NCBI GenBank assembly: GCA_964030785.1 | Contig: OZ034967.1 | Coordinates: 51,799,533-51,863,532, forward strand | DNA: 64,000 nt | Direction of reading: 5' to 3' | Source of the DNA: Siderastrea siderea | Taxonomy: Eukaryota > Cnidaria > Anthozoa > Scleractinia > Rhizangiidae | Translations under genes and position numbers: made by a program | Notes under the pieces: model-generated | The model's input: the letters and a program-made list of their open reading frames with translations, nothing else | What the model was told of the DNA's origin: nothing | Database searches by the model: none | Part shown: positions 1 through 10,453 of the stretch, one piece after another | Position numbering within the stretch: the first letter of the stretch is position 1 | Layout of the letters: each line of letters opens with the position of its first letter

Positions 1-3000
1 ACGGACTCTGCCTTTGCAGACTTGAAACTTTTCTTTTTTTTTTAATATGTGAACAAGCACCACAAAACTTTTATTTAAAAAAGTTATTTGGGAACAAATT
101 AGTGTGGCAGGTCAATGTACAGTGAGATTGACGTTGCTAAGGGGTGTTTTCCTGAAATAATTTGGTACATTACTGTTTAAACTGAAAACTAAAATGACTT
201 TCTTACTGTAGGTGTCGTGTTGTAAGGTAATTTTAGAGTTCTTTTATTATTTTTGTCACCTTTTTGTCAATTGGGAAGCTTTCCGAAGTTTTAGGGAAAT
301 CACGAAAACTAATACGGTGAATCCAAGGTGGCCGCCAATTGGAAATTATGACGTAATTCTGACGTATTGTGGCATCATCGGTCTTCCTTACCGATCTCAA
401 AAGAAACATTCTTGGACAAGATTCTCGGACAACTTTTGACCCTCTAAGTTTCATTTTCATTGCTTTATTGCTATCGGAGTTATGGAGGCCTGCCCCACAA
501 CAGCCACAGAAGACCAAAGAAGGCCCGGTCTAGATAGGGTCAAGGCCGTCTCTTCTAACTGCAGCTGATTACTTTCTTACAAAACTTAATGAAACTTTCA
601 AAGCCCAAGAAGTCTAAAACGGGAGGGTTTATTTTGAAGTCTATGAAGACATGCGCAGCTGTACGAGTTATTTTACCTAGCTGAAACTACAAAAAACTTG
701 AAACCATTGCCCTCATTGTGGTTGTGTGCTTGCAGATCCAAATTAAGGACAAAAATTTGTTTCTTCTCCCTATGAGCTCTACCCCTTATTTTCAAATAAA
801 TTCATTATTAATTGGTGAAGGATCATGTATTCAAAGTTTAGATAGCTAAGAGAAACGCGAGTGCAAAACGGAGCAGTACCAGGTGTTGTTGGTGACATTA
901 GTTACTGGTCAGCGGTTACTGCCTGTGTTCGCTAAATTAGTTTGCAAAACACAGGCTGTGATATACTCAGTAGGAATTGCTTTTATTGCTTTATTCTCAG
1001 ATTAATAGTTCTAGCTCAAGGTTGTTTTGTAAAGTTGCTTGCTAAGCGCAATTAGCAATTATCGAGTGGCTTGTACTTAATAACTTGTTTGCATTGCGAA
1101 TTGAGCATAGTTAATGAGCTATTTGAATGCTGCTTACAATTTGATTAAAGCTATATGCGAAATATTACCAGTTTAGGTTTGTGTCCTGCTGTAGTTTCAA
1201 ACTATTTTTGTGTTTTCCTGATGTAAGAAAGCATTGCTCCAATCGCATTTGCTCTTGAATTCCACGCATAGGTTGTGGTTCGTAATTTGAACAATTTAGA
1301 AATACTGGTTTGCAAAGCGGCGCCACGTTCTTTAAACTGTCTGGCCGCACGATTTTATTTTATTATAATTAAGACCAAGTCTTTAACTTTCCATGACTGC
1401 AAGGAATTTGCTATACGAGGTCTCACTTTTCGTTAACATGTATTTTTGTTTACCTATTTTTCCTACTTTTTTTAAAAGCAGCGAAATTGGGTTGATAAAA
1501 GGAACTGTTTTAACTACTCAAAACGACTACATGGAAATGTCAGTAACATTTTAGGATAAGGAAGAGTTTTACTTATCAACCAACAGTAGAATTTTGTCCT
1601 GCATCAAATTTTAATTGTTGTGAGGAGTTACCAAAGTCATTGAAAATTGGCATACCAATAAAGTTTCCATTTTTGTCCACCAAGGGACCCCCCTTGTAAA
1701 CTGTAGAAGAAAGCATTTAGAGCCCAAACGAAAAGCGTTTTTAAAGTATCCAGACAAAGTGTAGTTCACACACAAGATTTGAAGGAAATCTATTTTGTGA
1801 CCAATTTGTGCTATGAGGATCTTAGGGATCTTAACATCCAAATCCAAGCCCGATTTCTTGCACAGTTGTTTTTTCGCTGGAGAAACGCTGCACAAACAGT
1901 AATCTGCAATAATGCAGCTAGCGTAAGTTCCCCCGATGAACAGATATAGTTAGTGATATAGTCAGGATAGAAAAGTTCAGTGCGAAAGAAATGGCCAACC
2001 TTTCAGCCAATTAGAGCTCGCATACGGAGTATCGTGCTGTTTTCATAAATTAAATTAGTCACCACTCCACTACAACAGCTATTCGCTCTACAACGGCCGC
2101 CGGTAGAAGTGGCCGTTATGAGGAGGTGCCGATTGGTGGGGAAAAAAACATGGCCGTTTTGGAAAGACGGTCTTAAGTGGAGGTTCGCCTTCCAAAGTTT
2201 AAAGGGGTTAGTTTCTATCAGTGATACTGTAATTTAATCTGAACGGAGTTAATGTTTTAATAAATTGGCCTTAAAACGTTGAGCGTTATCCGGGTTAGCC
2301 TTTCGTCGGAGCGAAGGGCTAAATCTCGAAACGTCCAGCCTTTGAATCACTTTACCTTGACCAATCTACCTTATATCTAGGAGATGATATCAGTTTGTAG
2401 AGTATAAAGCATAAGATGGACTGATATTCTGGATATAGCCACTCTGTTGGATAGAAAGACGAGGTCAGTATACCTTAGCATTTTTCTAAAGTCACTGAGC
2501 CACTCCTCAACGGCAGGCAAAATAAACTGCCAATTATGGGAAGGTTTCAAGAAAATAATAAAAGTCAATCAATCCATGGTTGGGACAAAGAAAACATGGC
2601 CGTTGTGGAAAGGGGACCATTAGCAGAAGTTTGGCTATCGTTAAAACCTTGAAAGCTCGCGAGCTTATATTTGTTTTGGAAAGTTTCAATAATAACAAGA
2701 TTCTTATCTCTTGAACACGGGGAACAGACCTATTTTCTGCTGTTTGTTTCAAATCACGGTTCTGGTAGAAAGAGTCTCGTTTTCGCGTATCCGAAATCAA
2801 GAACGTTACGTGATCATTAACTTTAATGTAATTACCTTGACTCATATTTTGACGCCTATTTACACCGTATACCATTAAAGTGCTTAAGACTTACAAATGA
2901 CGCACCCAAAATCCAGTACCTTTTGCAACGAACACAATGTGTCTATACAAATGGATTCCTTTATCTCCATCAAGCTATATTCTACTAGATACAAAGTAAG

Positions 3001-3265
3001 TTTGAAAGTTTTCTTCGAAGAACGTCAAATGATTACCATTTTACCGGAAAATTTTCAAAAATATTTACTCCCTTGAGTGTGCAAAGAGGAATTTTTCTTA
3101 CCAAAAAATAAAAATAAAACCACAAAGAAAAACCGAAAGAAAAATCAAGAAAAACAGCATATTAGATATAGTTGATCTGAACAGTGAAAATTTAAGCCCG
3201 GGGCATACGAGAATTTTTTCTTATATGCGCACACTCGAACAGACTTTTAAAATGCCTTATCGCTT
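1..3265 (+). repeat. Long non-coding repeat, copy A (left end outside window)
   Basis: This block reappears in direct orientation at 10454-13696. By eye the first 545 bases are identical in the two copies (offset 10453). After that, substitutions and small indels accumulate, and similarity stops near 3265/13696. No ORF longer than about 115 codons is present and none resembles a transposase, reverse transcriptase or cellular protein. Around 2290-2345 it contains a motif (cgtcggagcgaagggctaa, then cgaaacgtc) that is also found in the foldback element at 52723-52895. The copy begins at base 1, so its true left boundary is unknown. It could be a non-autonomous transposon or a segmental duplication. 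Confidence 0.75.
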
Positions 3266-4153
3266 CACAACAGTTTTCAACATGTTACTTTATTTCTAAG
3301 TTATTTTTTTCGAAACACTAGCACGATACAGTCAACTCTCTTTGTTGCGGAAACCCTTAGCGTGCTGCCAAAAAAGTTCTTAGAAAGTGTATTTACAACA
3401 GGGAAATTACATGTATCTACTTTTACATTAGTCTTACATTGACCACTGTAGCAAAAGACAAAAACAAAAAAACAAATCAACCGCGGAGCTAGTTTTGGGC
3501 TGGAAATTCCCGTGACTTATTTAAAAGATAATTGGCGCAAGAAAAAATTTGGACTGTCTAGACGAACCTGCTCATGGAAGCGAGACTACAAAGCTGGCGT
3601 TGCGAGGGGGAGAAAAAGGAATATCAATTTATGACCACCAGAAGGAGCGCAAATCAACCCAAAAAGATAAGTCGATAATAAAAAACAGAAGAAGGAGTTT
3701 TTAATAGTTTGTAAATGTGTTGAAAGATGTCGCTCGAAGTCCGCTATAATGAGAGTCAAAACAATCAAAATAAAATTGTGTTGTCGGCACCAAATAAAGT
3801 GCCCATCTTTGAACAGCGAGAGTCTGTAATAGCGGGAGTTTGTCAAACGTCTGTAACTTTTACGCGCCGACGGACGGTTCTTTACCTCCCTTCAGCACAC
3901 ACTAACTGGGACAAACAATGTTTTGTTTTTTCATACAGTACGCTGTCACAATGAGAGAATTACTGAGCTTGAACGTTTTTAAGAGCGTTTTGTGCCAATA
4001 GTATAAGTAATTCTATATTTGAAGGTTGTTTGCAGCTTGAAAACCGATCTTTTCATCGTTGCATATTTGTACATTTCTACATTTATTTTTATTACTATGA
4101 CAGGACCAACCAGATAATTACAGACTAAGTCAGAGGAGCTCCCAGCCTAAACG

Positions 4154-4191
<38 letters not shown>

Positions 4192-4206
4192 GTAATTATA
4201 CTTTTT
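3266..4206. other. Intergenic, no gene seen
   Basis: AT-rich sequence between repeat copy A and the 3' end of the GPCR gene. A short ATT/ATC microsatellite occupies about 4152-4190. No coding or RNA signal was recognised. Confidence 0.5.
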
Positions 4207-4212
4207 TTTATT
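4207..4212 (-). terminator. Poly(A) signal of the GPCR gene
   Basis: TTTATT on the plus strand reads AATAAA on the minus strand, about 66 nt beyond the GPCR stop codon. This is a plausible cleavage and polyadenylation signal. Confidence 0.45.
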
Positions 4213-4277
4213 TCGGAATTGAAAAGATGAGTAATTTGCTGTTGACGTGTAGACTGGCATCTCTTCATTGTCGATCT

Positions 4278-5717
4278 TTACCGGCCGTCACTGTCGTTGT
4301 TGCTGCCTTTGCTGTGATCGTTTTTGTCATCGTTGTTTTTGTCTCCCCCCATTGTTGTTGTAGCTCTCACCATTGTTGTTGTTATTGTTGTTGTTGTTGT
4401 TACGGTTGGAGTCATCACCGTTGTTGTTGTTATGTTGTCCTCATTGTTGTTGTTGTTGTAATCTTTGTTGTTTTCATCGGGGTTGTTAGACTGGCTCTGG
4501 CAATCGTTGTTTATGACGTCGCCATTGTTGTTTTTGTCGTTGTTGCCGTTGCAGATGCCGTTGCCACTGTTGTCTGAACTGCCTTGTTCATTATTTTGAC
4601 TTTCTTCTCTGTCCTGTTGTTGTTCAAGCGGCGCCACAGCGTTCAAAGATCGAAAAACCCGCATTTGAAATTCGTCAGCTTGTGCGCTGTTATTTCTTAA
4701 AACCATTTCAATAAACGCTGTACGAAAATGTTTAATTCTGACACAGTAAATAAGTGGGTTAAAGAGCGAGTTCAGAAGCAGTATAGAGCTTGTTGTAAAG
4801 AAAAAAATGTAAGCTTCATTTACTGAGTCAATAACAGATTTTACTATTAGTATTCGAACAACCATTAGAGGCGTGTAATTCAGCACCAAGACCAAAAGTA
4901 CAGTGGTTGTCACTTTAAAAGCCTTTTTTTCCTTTAAAAACTTCTGTCTGCCTTCCTGTGAGACTTGCTGCGAAGCCAATTGTTTTTCGTGGCGACGAGT
5001 CTCGATGTACAGCACGACTTGACAGTAGATAGTGATGGCGATACAAAAGGACAACATGATGTTATTAACAGTTAAGTAAATGTTGTTGTTCATAATGGCT
5101 AAAGGTACGGTGGAAAGGACGGCTGCCATCCAGGCGAGAGCGGACGAGCAGAGTATGCGAAATCCACTTACCATGTTTAAATAAGCGAACGGGTGTTTAA
5201 TGGCTATGTAGCGCTCTACGTTCATCAGTGCTAGGTGAAAGAGAGTAGGTAAAGCCAATACCCTTAGAAGCTCTTTTGCAAGTTTTATTACCATGCAGTA
5301 CGTGCTGGAAGCCTCTCCCTGTAGAATTACTGCTATTTCTGTGCTGAAAAGAGGTTGCCCGATCACTCCCATTATACAATCTGTGAACGCTAAACAACCT
5401 AGTACAACGTTGGACTTGGTTTTCAGCCGCGGTTTTGTCTTGACAGCAAGCATGACAAGAGCGTTCAAAACAGTGGTGATGGGACAAGTGATTACGTTTA
5501 TGACTATTACGAACACAAGCATCATGTGAGCAAAAGTGGCAGTACGATCAAGTCTTCCTCCCAGGAAAATGACAACTTCACATTCAGTCGATGTATGGTT
5601 GCTGTGGGAACTCGCGGTTGAATTCATCTTCTTCGCTTCTTGATTGCTTCTTTTCTCAGCCAATATTATTGCAACACGGGGCTCGAGAGGATTACTTGGG
5701 CAAAACAAGTTTTTCAC
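4278..5717 (-). CDS. Intronless class A (rhodopsin-like) G protein-coupled receptor
   Basis: A 479-codon uninterrupted ORF encodes a seven-helix plasma-membrane receptor. Landmarks in order are the TM1 Asn (N85, in VLNALV), TM2 LAFTD with D113, an extracellular Cys C141 before TM3, an ERY motif at 168-170 in place of DRY, the TM4 Trp W196, the TM6 Pro P283 (NYTPL), and NPLIY at 320-324 ending TM7. The better start is probably Met31 (position 5627), because it is followed directly by N-glycosylation sequons (NST, NHT) and the extra 30 residues lack a signal peptide. From about residue 385 the cytoplasmic tail becomes an Asn/Thr-rich low-complexity tract encoded by a GTT/AAC-type triplet expansion. 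The ligand cannot be inferred. Large families of intronless class A receptors are known in cnidarians, so an orphan amine- or peptide-type receptor fits. Confidence 0.88.
   Translation of the reverse strand: MKNLFCPSNPLEPRVAIILAEKRSNQEAKKMNSTASSHSNHTSTECEVVIFLGGRLDRTATFAHMMLVFVIVINVITCPITTVLNALVMLAVKTKPRLKTKSNVVLGCLAFTDCIMGVIGQPLFSTEIAVILQGEASSTYCMVIKLAKELLRVLALPTLFHLALMNVERYIAIKHPFAYLNMVSGFRILCSSALAWMAAVLSTVPLAIMNNNIYLTVNNIMLSFCIAITIYCQVVLYIETRRHEKQLASQQVSQEGRQKFLKEKKAFKVTTTVLLVLVLNYTPLMVVRILIVKSVIDSVNEAYIFFFTTSSILLLNSLFNPLIYCVRIKHFRTAFIEMVLRNNSAQADEFQMRVFRSLNAVAPLEQQQDREESQNNEQGSSDNSGNGICNGNNDKNNNGDVINNDCQSQSNNPDENNKDYNNNNNEDNITTTTVMTPTVTTTTTITTTMVRATTTMGGDKNNDDKNDHSKGSNNDSDGR
4320..4560 (-). 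repeat. Coding triplet repeat (GTT/AAC type) in the GPCR tail
   Basis: Runs of gttgtt on the plus strand, interrupted by other codons, read as AAC/ACA/AAT on the gene strand. They give poly-Asn and poly-Thr stretches in the receptor C-terminus. Length polymorphism is likely, as in other triplet microsatellites. Confidence 0.7.
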
Positions 5718-6186
5718 AAGCGAGACTTGTCATGCGTGGTCTCGGGTGCAGACATTTACTTTCCGTGACTTCATCAAAAAACATCCGTTTCGGTAGAGAA
5801 CGTCTGCCTTCTTCATTGGGACTCTTGTTAGCATCTTTTCAGGTGTACTACAGGTAGTGTTCTTGTTTTACAGTTATTTTTGTATCCACCGGCAAATTTT
5901 CCTGTGATATCCTTTATCTAAACTGCATCATGTGAAAAACTAGCCTATGTAGCTTGGAGTATGTTTCCGATATCGAGTGCATAGTTTTTGCACCCTTGAG
6001 GCAAATTCGCACTGAACGGCTGCCTTAAAAATTTTGAAACTCTCGACATATACGCTCAGCTACCCAGCGTACAAAAAAGGGTAAATTAGAGAAATATTGG
6101 GCAACAAATGTGGCGCTGATACCCAAACAGTAAATTAACCTAAACTTTATCATTTCAACCAATCCTTCTGAAGGATTTTCTTTCTT
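5718..6186. other. Region 5' of the GPCR gene
   Basis: Upstream (minus-strand) flank of the receptor, expected to hold its promoter and 5' UTR. No TATA box or other element was convincingly recognised. Confidence 0.4.
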
Positions 6187-6482
6187 TTATGAATTTATGA
6201 AATTCATATATTTGAACTGAGGAATGAAGAAATAATTTCATCTTCATCTTTCCCGGGTATATTACGAACCAATTTAATGACCAGCTCCCAGTTGGCTTGT
6301 TAGCTCAATTGGTTAGAGCGCTGCACCGGTATCGCAGAGGTCAGGGTTCGAATCCCGGCAAGCCTGATTTTTTCAGGCTTTCTTTTCGCAACTGCATTAG
6401 TTGCGTTAATAACTGCAAGGATCGTCTTTACATTTATTTCTTCATTCCGCAGTTCAAATATATGAATTTCACATATTCATAA
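6187..6482 (+). mobile_element. tRNA-containing element with terminal inverted repeats
   Basis: The left arm at 6187-6235 and right arm at 6433-6482 are near-perfect inverted repeats of about 48 bp. Both contain the block ttcatatatttgaactg in one sense or the other. Between them lies a tRNA-like sequence (6294-6364) followed by a short hairpin that repeats the end of the tRNA (agcctga...tcaggct). I recall very similar elements at high copy in coral genomes, which is memory and not a search. It is neither a typical SINE, since it has terminal inverted repeats and no LINE-like tail, nor a simple MITE. Confidence 0.7.
6294..6364 (+). tRNA. tRNA-Thr(GGT)-like sequence, probably transposon-borne
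   Basis: The sequence folds as a cloverleaf. The acceptor is GGCTTGT with GCAAGCC, the D stem GCTC with GAGC, the anticodon stem CTGCA with CGCAG, and the loop CCGGTAT carries GGT at positions 34-36. The T arm contains GGTTCGAATCC, a perfect B box. Defects argue against a normal functional gene: position 33 is C instead of U, the closing anticodon pair is A-C, and one T-stem pair is mismatched. It lies wholly inside an inverted-repeat element, so it is best read as a tRNA-derived internal RNA polymerase III promoter. Confidence 0.55.
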
Positions 6483-8331
6483 TTTCAGATAGATACTAAC
6501 GCCGTTCACAATGCCTCAGTTTGTGTCGAGTTTTTCAAAAAGGACACCTTTATCACTGCTTTATGGGGACATCGTTCGTTGAAAATCTGCCTAAAGGCTG
6601 CTTCCTGTTTGCTTTTTCGTCGGCAAAGTTGTTGGCAACATCCATCAGATTTATAGCATCAGTTTTAAAAAGTGTCCTTAAAGTCTCAAGGTTTGTTAAA
6701 ATTCAAACGTTTCGACAGCTAAGCTACGAATTTCGGACCTGTTTTAACCTCACTCTCGTAAACGTTTATGTAACGTTTGTCACTCGAATGGTGAGATAAG
6801 TATAATTTTGTTCCTTTGAATTGTCTTCACAGCAGTCGCTTAGCTATTAAAGGTCCTTCGCAGTCTTAAGCTATACTGCCAGGGTCAAGGTGATATGGGA
6901 AAAGAAAGACATTGGTATAAGGAACCTGGGCGACTGAAATGTACAGTGGGCTAGTAAATTTTTGAAACCCACTTCCCCGGTGGCTAGTGACTCAACTCAA
7001 CAGATTTCGAACCCTGTTGATAAAGGTTGTGATAAAAGGCACTTGTAGCACTTAACATCAGCATTCTAGACTGATTGTTGCAAATTGATTTGTTTTCATT
7101 ATATATTTTTTGGCACATTAATTGTACTTTTTTTTTCATCTTCCAAAAATTATAGGGGGGACTCAAGCCCCCCTGCCCCTCCCCCTGCTACGGGTCTGAG
7201 TAATAAAAGTGTCCAGTGAATTTGACTCAGGTTATGAGACCGGTATGAAAAAAGGCTCGATTTCCAGCCGTTTTATGCGCCCACGTTCCTTTGCGCACAC
7301 TTAACGTAAACTGCTGGAAAGCGAGCCTAAAATGAAAAGTGCCCCCGGCCCAGTGATTATATCAGACCAGTACGATCGAGCTCAAACTGGTGCAGATGCA
7401 GTTCGGTTTTGCCAAACAGATCTCTGTTCCTGATTACAAGAGACCGATTGAAAAATAATAATCTCATAAGGTAAAATCTCAGTCCGACCGAACTGATTCG
7501 GTCACTGATTGGGAAAGAAAAGCCCCCCCCCCCCCCTTCCATACTGCCCCACCCCCGCCCCATACTGGTCTGACTCATTCGTGTCCCTTCAGCTCCTAAA
7601 ATGAGTCAAACTGGGCTGAGATGAATTTTCGAACCGATCTCATATAATCAGAAACCAAGAGCAGATTTGTGTTGAAACCGATCTGAATTTGTGGCAGCCA
7701 TATTTTCGTGAAGTTGCAGTCACAGGAGTGGAGGTGAAGCTGATTTGTGTTCTAGTGGTCTTTCACGATTGCTCTCATAACTAATGGAAACTCAACAAGG
7801 AAGAGATCACATCTGGAGATCACGAGCACCACATGTGATCGCTCGTTACATCCTTCACACGTGATTTCCAGATGTGATGTCTTTCTTACAGTTTCCATAA
7901 GTTATCGGGTAGCAATCTGTCCGATGTTTCCACAGAGGTATGGCAGGGGCACTCAACGAACAACTGTGGATGCATTGTTCCACTTTGAATGAAATGAAAG
8001 CTTCAATTAAGGTATTTCCAGGGGGCCATCTGAGTTGCCGGAAAAATTCTTTTCCTTTTACCCAGCATGACAGTCCATCCAGGAAAAGTAATTTCCCGTT
8101 TTCCTGCCAGCAATAAAACACGTATCATAGCGAATATCACTCAAGTCAGCGAACATACCCTCAGATTCAGACACCTTCAACGGGTGGTGGTTATGAACTG
8201 GGTGCAACTCAAGGCTGACATTTTCACCGTCAATTGGGTTTGGGGAAAAAAGAACGATCACAATACGCGTGACAAGCTACCTACTTCTCGCACGTTCTGT
8301 GAGGTCCGAGGTTGACTGAGGAAGGAAGCGT
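6483..8331. other. Intergenic, no gene seen
   Basis: No coding exon or RNA gene was recognised. It includes a C-rich homopolymer patch near 7525-7540 and low-complexity purine/pyrimidine stretches. Confidence 0.45.
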
Positions 8332-9780
8332 TTAAGTGGCTATCTCCCTAAGATCCTCATAACCCAAATTAGTCACAAAATAGATTTCCTTCATATCTGA
8401 ACTACACTTTGTGAACTACACTTTGTCTGGGCACTTTAAAAACACTTTTCGTTTGAGCTCTAAATGCTTTCTTCTACAGTTTTCAAGGGGGTCCCTTGGT
8501 GGACAAAAATGGACACTTTATTGGTACAAAAATGCCAATTTTCAATAACTTTGGTAACTCCTCACAACACTTAAGATTTGATGCAGGACAAAATTCTACT
8601 GTTGGTTGATAAGTAAAACTCTTCCTTATCCTAAAATGTTACTGACATTTCCATGTAGTCGTTTTGAGTAGTCAAAACAGTTCCTTTTATCAACCCAATT
8701 TCACTGCTTTTAAAAAAGGTAGGAAAAATAGGTCAACAAAAATACATGTTAACAAAAAGTGACACCTCGTATAGCTAATTCCTTGCAGTCATGGAAAGTT
8801 AAAGACTTGGTCTTAATTATAATAAAATAAAATCGTGCGGCCAGAAGGTTTAAAGAACGTGGCGCCGCTTTGCAAAACCAGTATTTCTAAATTGTGCAAA
8901 TTACGAACCACAACCTATGCGTGGAATTCAAGAGCAAACGCGATTGGAGCAATGCTCCCTTACATCAGGAAAACACAAAAATAGTTTCAAACTACAGCAG
9001 GACACAAACGTAAACTGGTAATATTTCGCATATAGCTTAATTAAATTGTACGCAGCATTCAAATAGCTCATTAACTATGCTCAATTCACAATACAAACAA
9101 GTTATAAAATACACACCACGCGATGATTACTAATTGCGCTTAGCAAGCAACTTTACAAAACAACGTTGAGCTAGAACTATTAATCTGAGAATAAGGCAAT
9201 AAAAGCAATTCCTACTGAGTATATCACAGGCTGTGTTTTGCAAACTAATTTAGCGGACACTTAGTGCCTTGCAAAATAATGAAATCAACGAACGGCATCT
9301 TGTTCTGTTTTCATTTGCACCGATTACGTCAATTATTCTGTCATCCGATGACAGAAGAGTCTTCGATCAAAAATAGATCCATGCGTTTCAGAGATCATCA
9401 TAGAAGCGTCAAAACAGTTGGTTTGGGGAAAATTCTTTGTTCGAACACCTTCGTTTCAGCGTTCATTTAGACCAATGCTCCTCTTGTGTTAAATTTTCCA
9501 GGCAGTAGCCGCTGACCAGTAGCTAACGTCAACAAAAATACCTGGTACTTTTTGCACTCGCGTCTCTCTTAGCTATCTTAAATTTGAATGCATGATCGCT
9601 CACCAAAGAAAGGTGAATTCATTTAATTTGAAAATAAGGGTTGGAACTCATGGGGGAAGACGCAAATTTGCCCTTGATTTAGAGCTGCAAGCGCATAACC
9701 ACTGTGTGACGTGGTTGCTAATTTTTTGAAATTTTAAGCGAGGTGAAATAACGTGATAACTCGGACAGCGAGGGTGCATC
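8332..9780 (-). repeat. Partial inverted copy of the long non-coding repeat
   Basis: Reading the minus strand reproduces roughly bases 650-1835 of copy A. One end is sharp: the match begins at ttaagtggctatctccctaag near 8333. It is more diverged than copies A and B. An extra segment of about 240 bp at roughly 9255-9493 interrupts it and is absent from A and B. The far end fades near 9780. Confidence 0.65.
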
Positions 9781-10453
9781 TTAACACGTTTGAAAATGAA
9801 CTTCTAGTTTCATCCAAGCTGTTAAAATTTGGAATCTGACCCTGGCGAAACGTTAGTATAGCAAAAAATATTACCATTTGATAGAAATATCCCCCGTTGA
9901 ATACTTCCTGTCCGGTAAAACAGTTGTGGGAGCTTGGTCATGACGACTTAATAGTTATGATCCAGTTTGCAATATGGAGCTGCCAGAACCAACTGATCGT
10001 GGGGTACTGCTCTACCAAATGTGAACACACAATACACAACAAACGTCTTGCTTTTGAAATTTCGCCTTGACTTAGTTTTGCTGCGCTTTCTCTAGATTAG
10101 CAGTTACCAGTATACCGCCAAACTTAGTAGATGACACGACCGGAGTTGATCACAGACTAGCCTGGGTAGTATGAGAACCAGGTTTAATCAGTGGAAATTA
10201 CGAGTATCCTCAGATTTTTGTTAGCAATTGAATAGCGGGTGAGATACGCGTGCTCGCTCATAAATTACCCTACGATAAGTACTATCTCTACTAGACTACT
10301 CTTAGTCTAACTAAGATAGCTGTCTTCAGTCATTTACTACTGGCTTTGTCGAAGGAATTTTTGATTTCCTTGAAAGCATACTTCATTGTTTTAAATTAAC
10401 CTTATAACCCTAGTAAATGGAGCGGGAAGGTGGGGGTGGAGGGGAGAGGATGC
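9781..10453. other. Intergenic, no gene seen
   Basis: Sequence between the inverted copy and copy B. It ends in a purine-rich stretch (10420-10450) directly abutting the left end of copy B. No gene was recognised. Confidence 0.45.

Noticed and set aside
212..439. ORF repeated identically at 10665-10892, as is the minus ORF at 233-517
   Set aside because: They are identical because the whole repeat is duplicated. No coding signature or homology was seen and the two strands overlap.
4227..4577. 116-codon plus-strand ORF rich in Cys, Val and Ile
   Set aside because: It is the antisense reading of the triplet repeat in the GPCR tail; the composition comes from gttgtt repeats.
6294..6364. Ordinary functional tRNA-Thr gene
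   Set aside because: C at position 33, stem mismatches and location inside an inverted-repeat element argue for a transposon-borne pseudo-tRNA.
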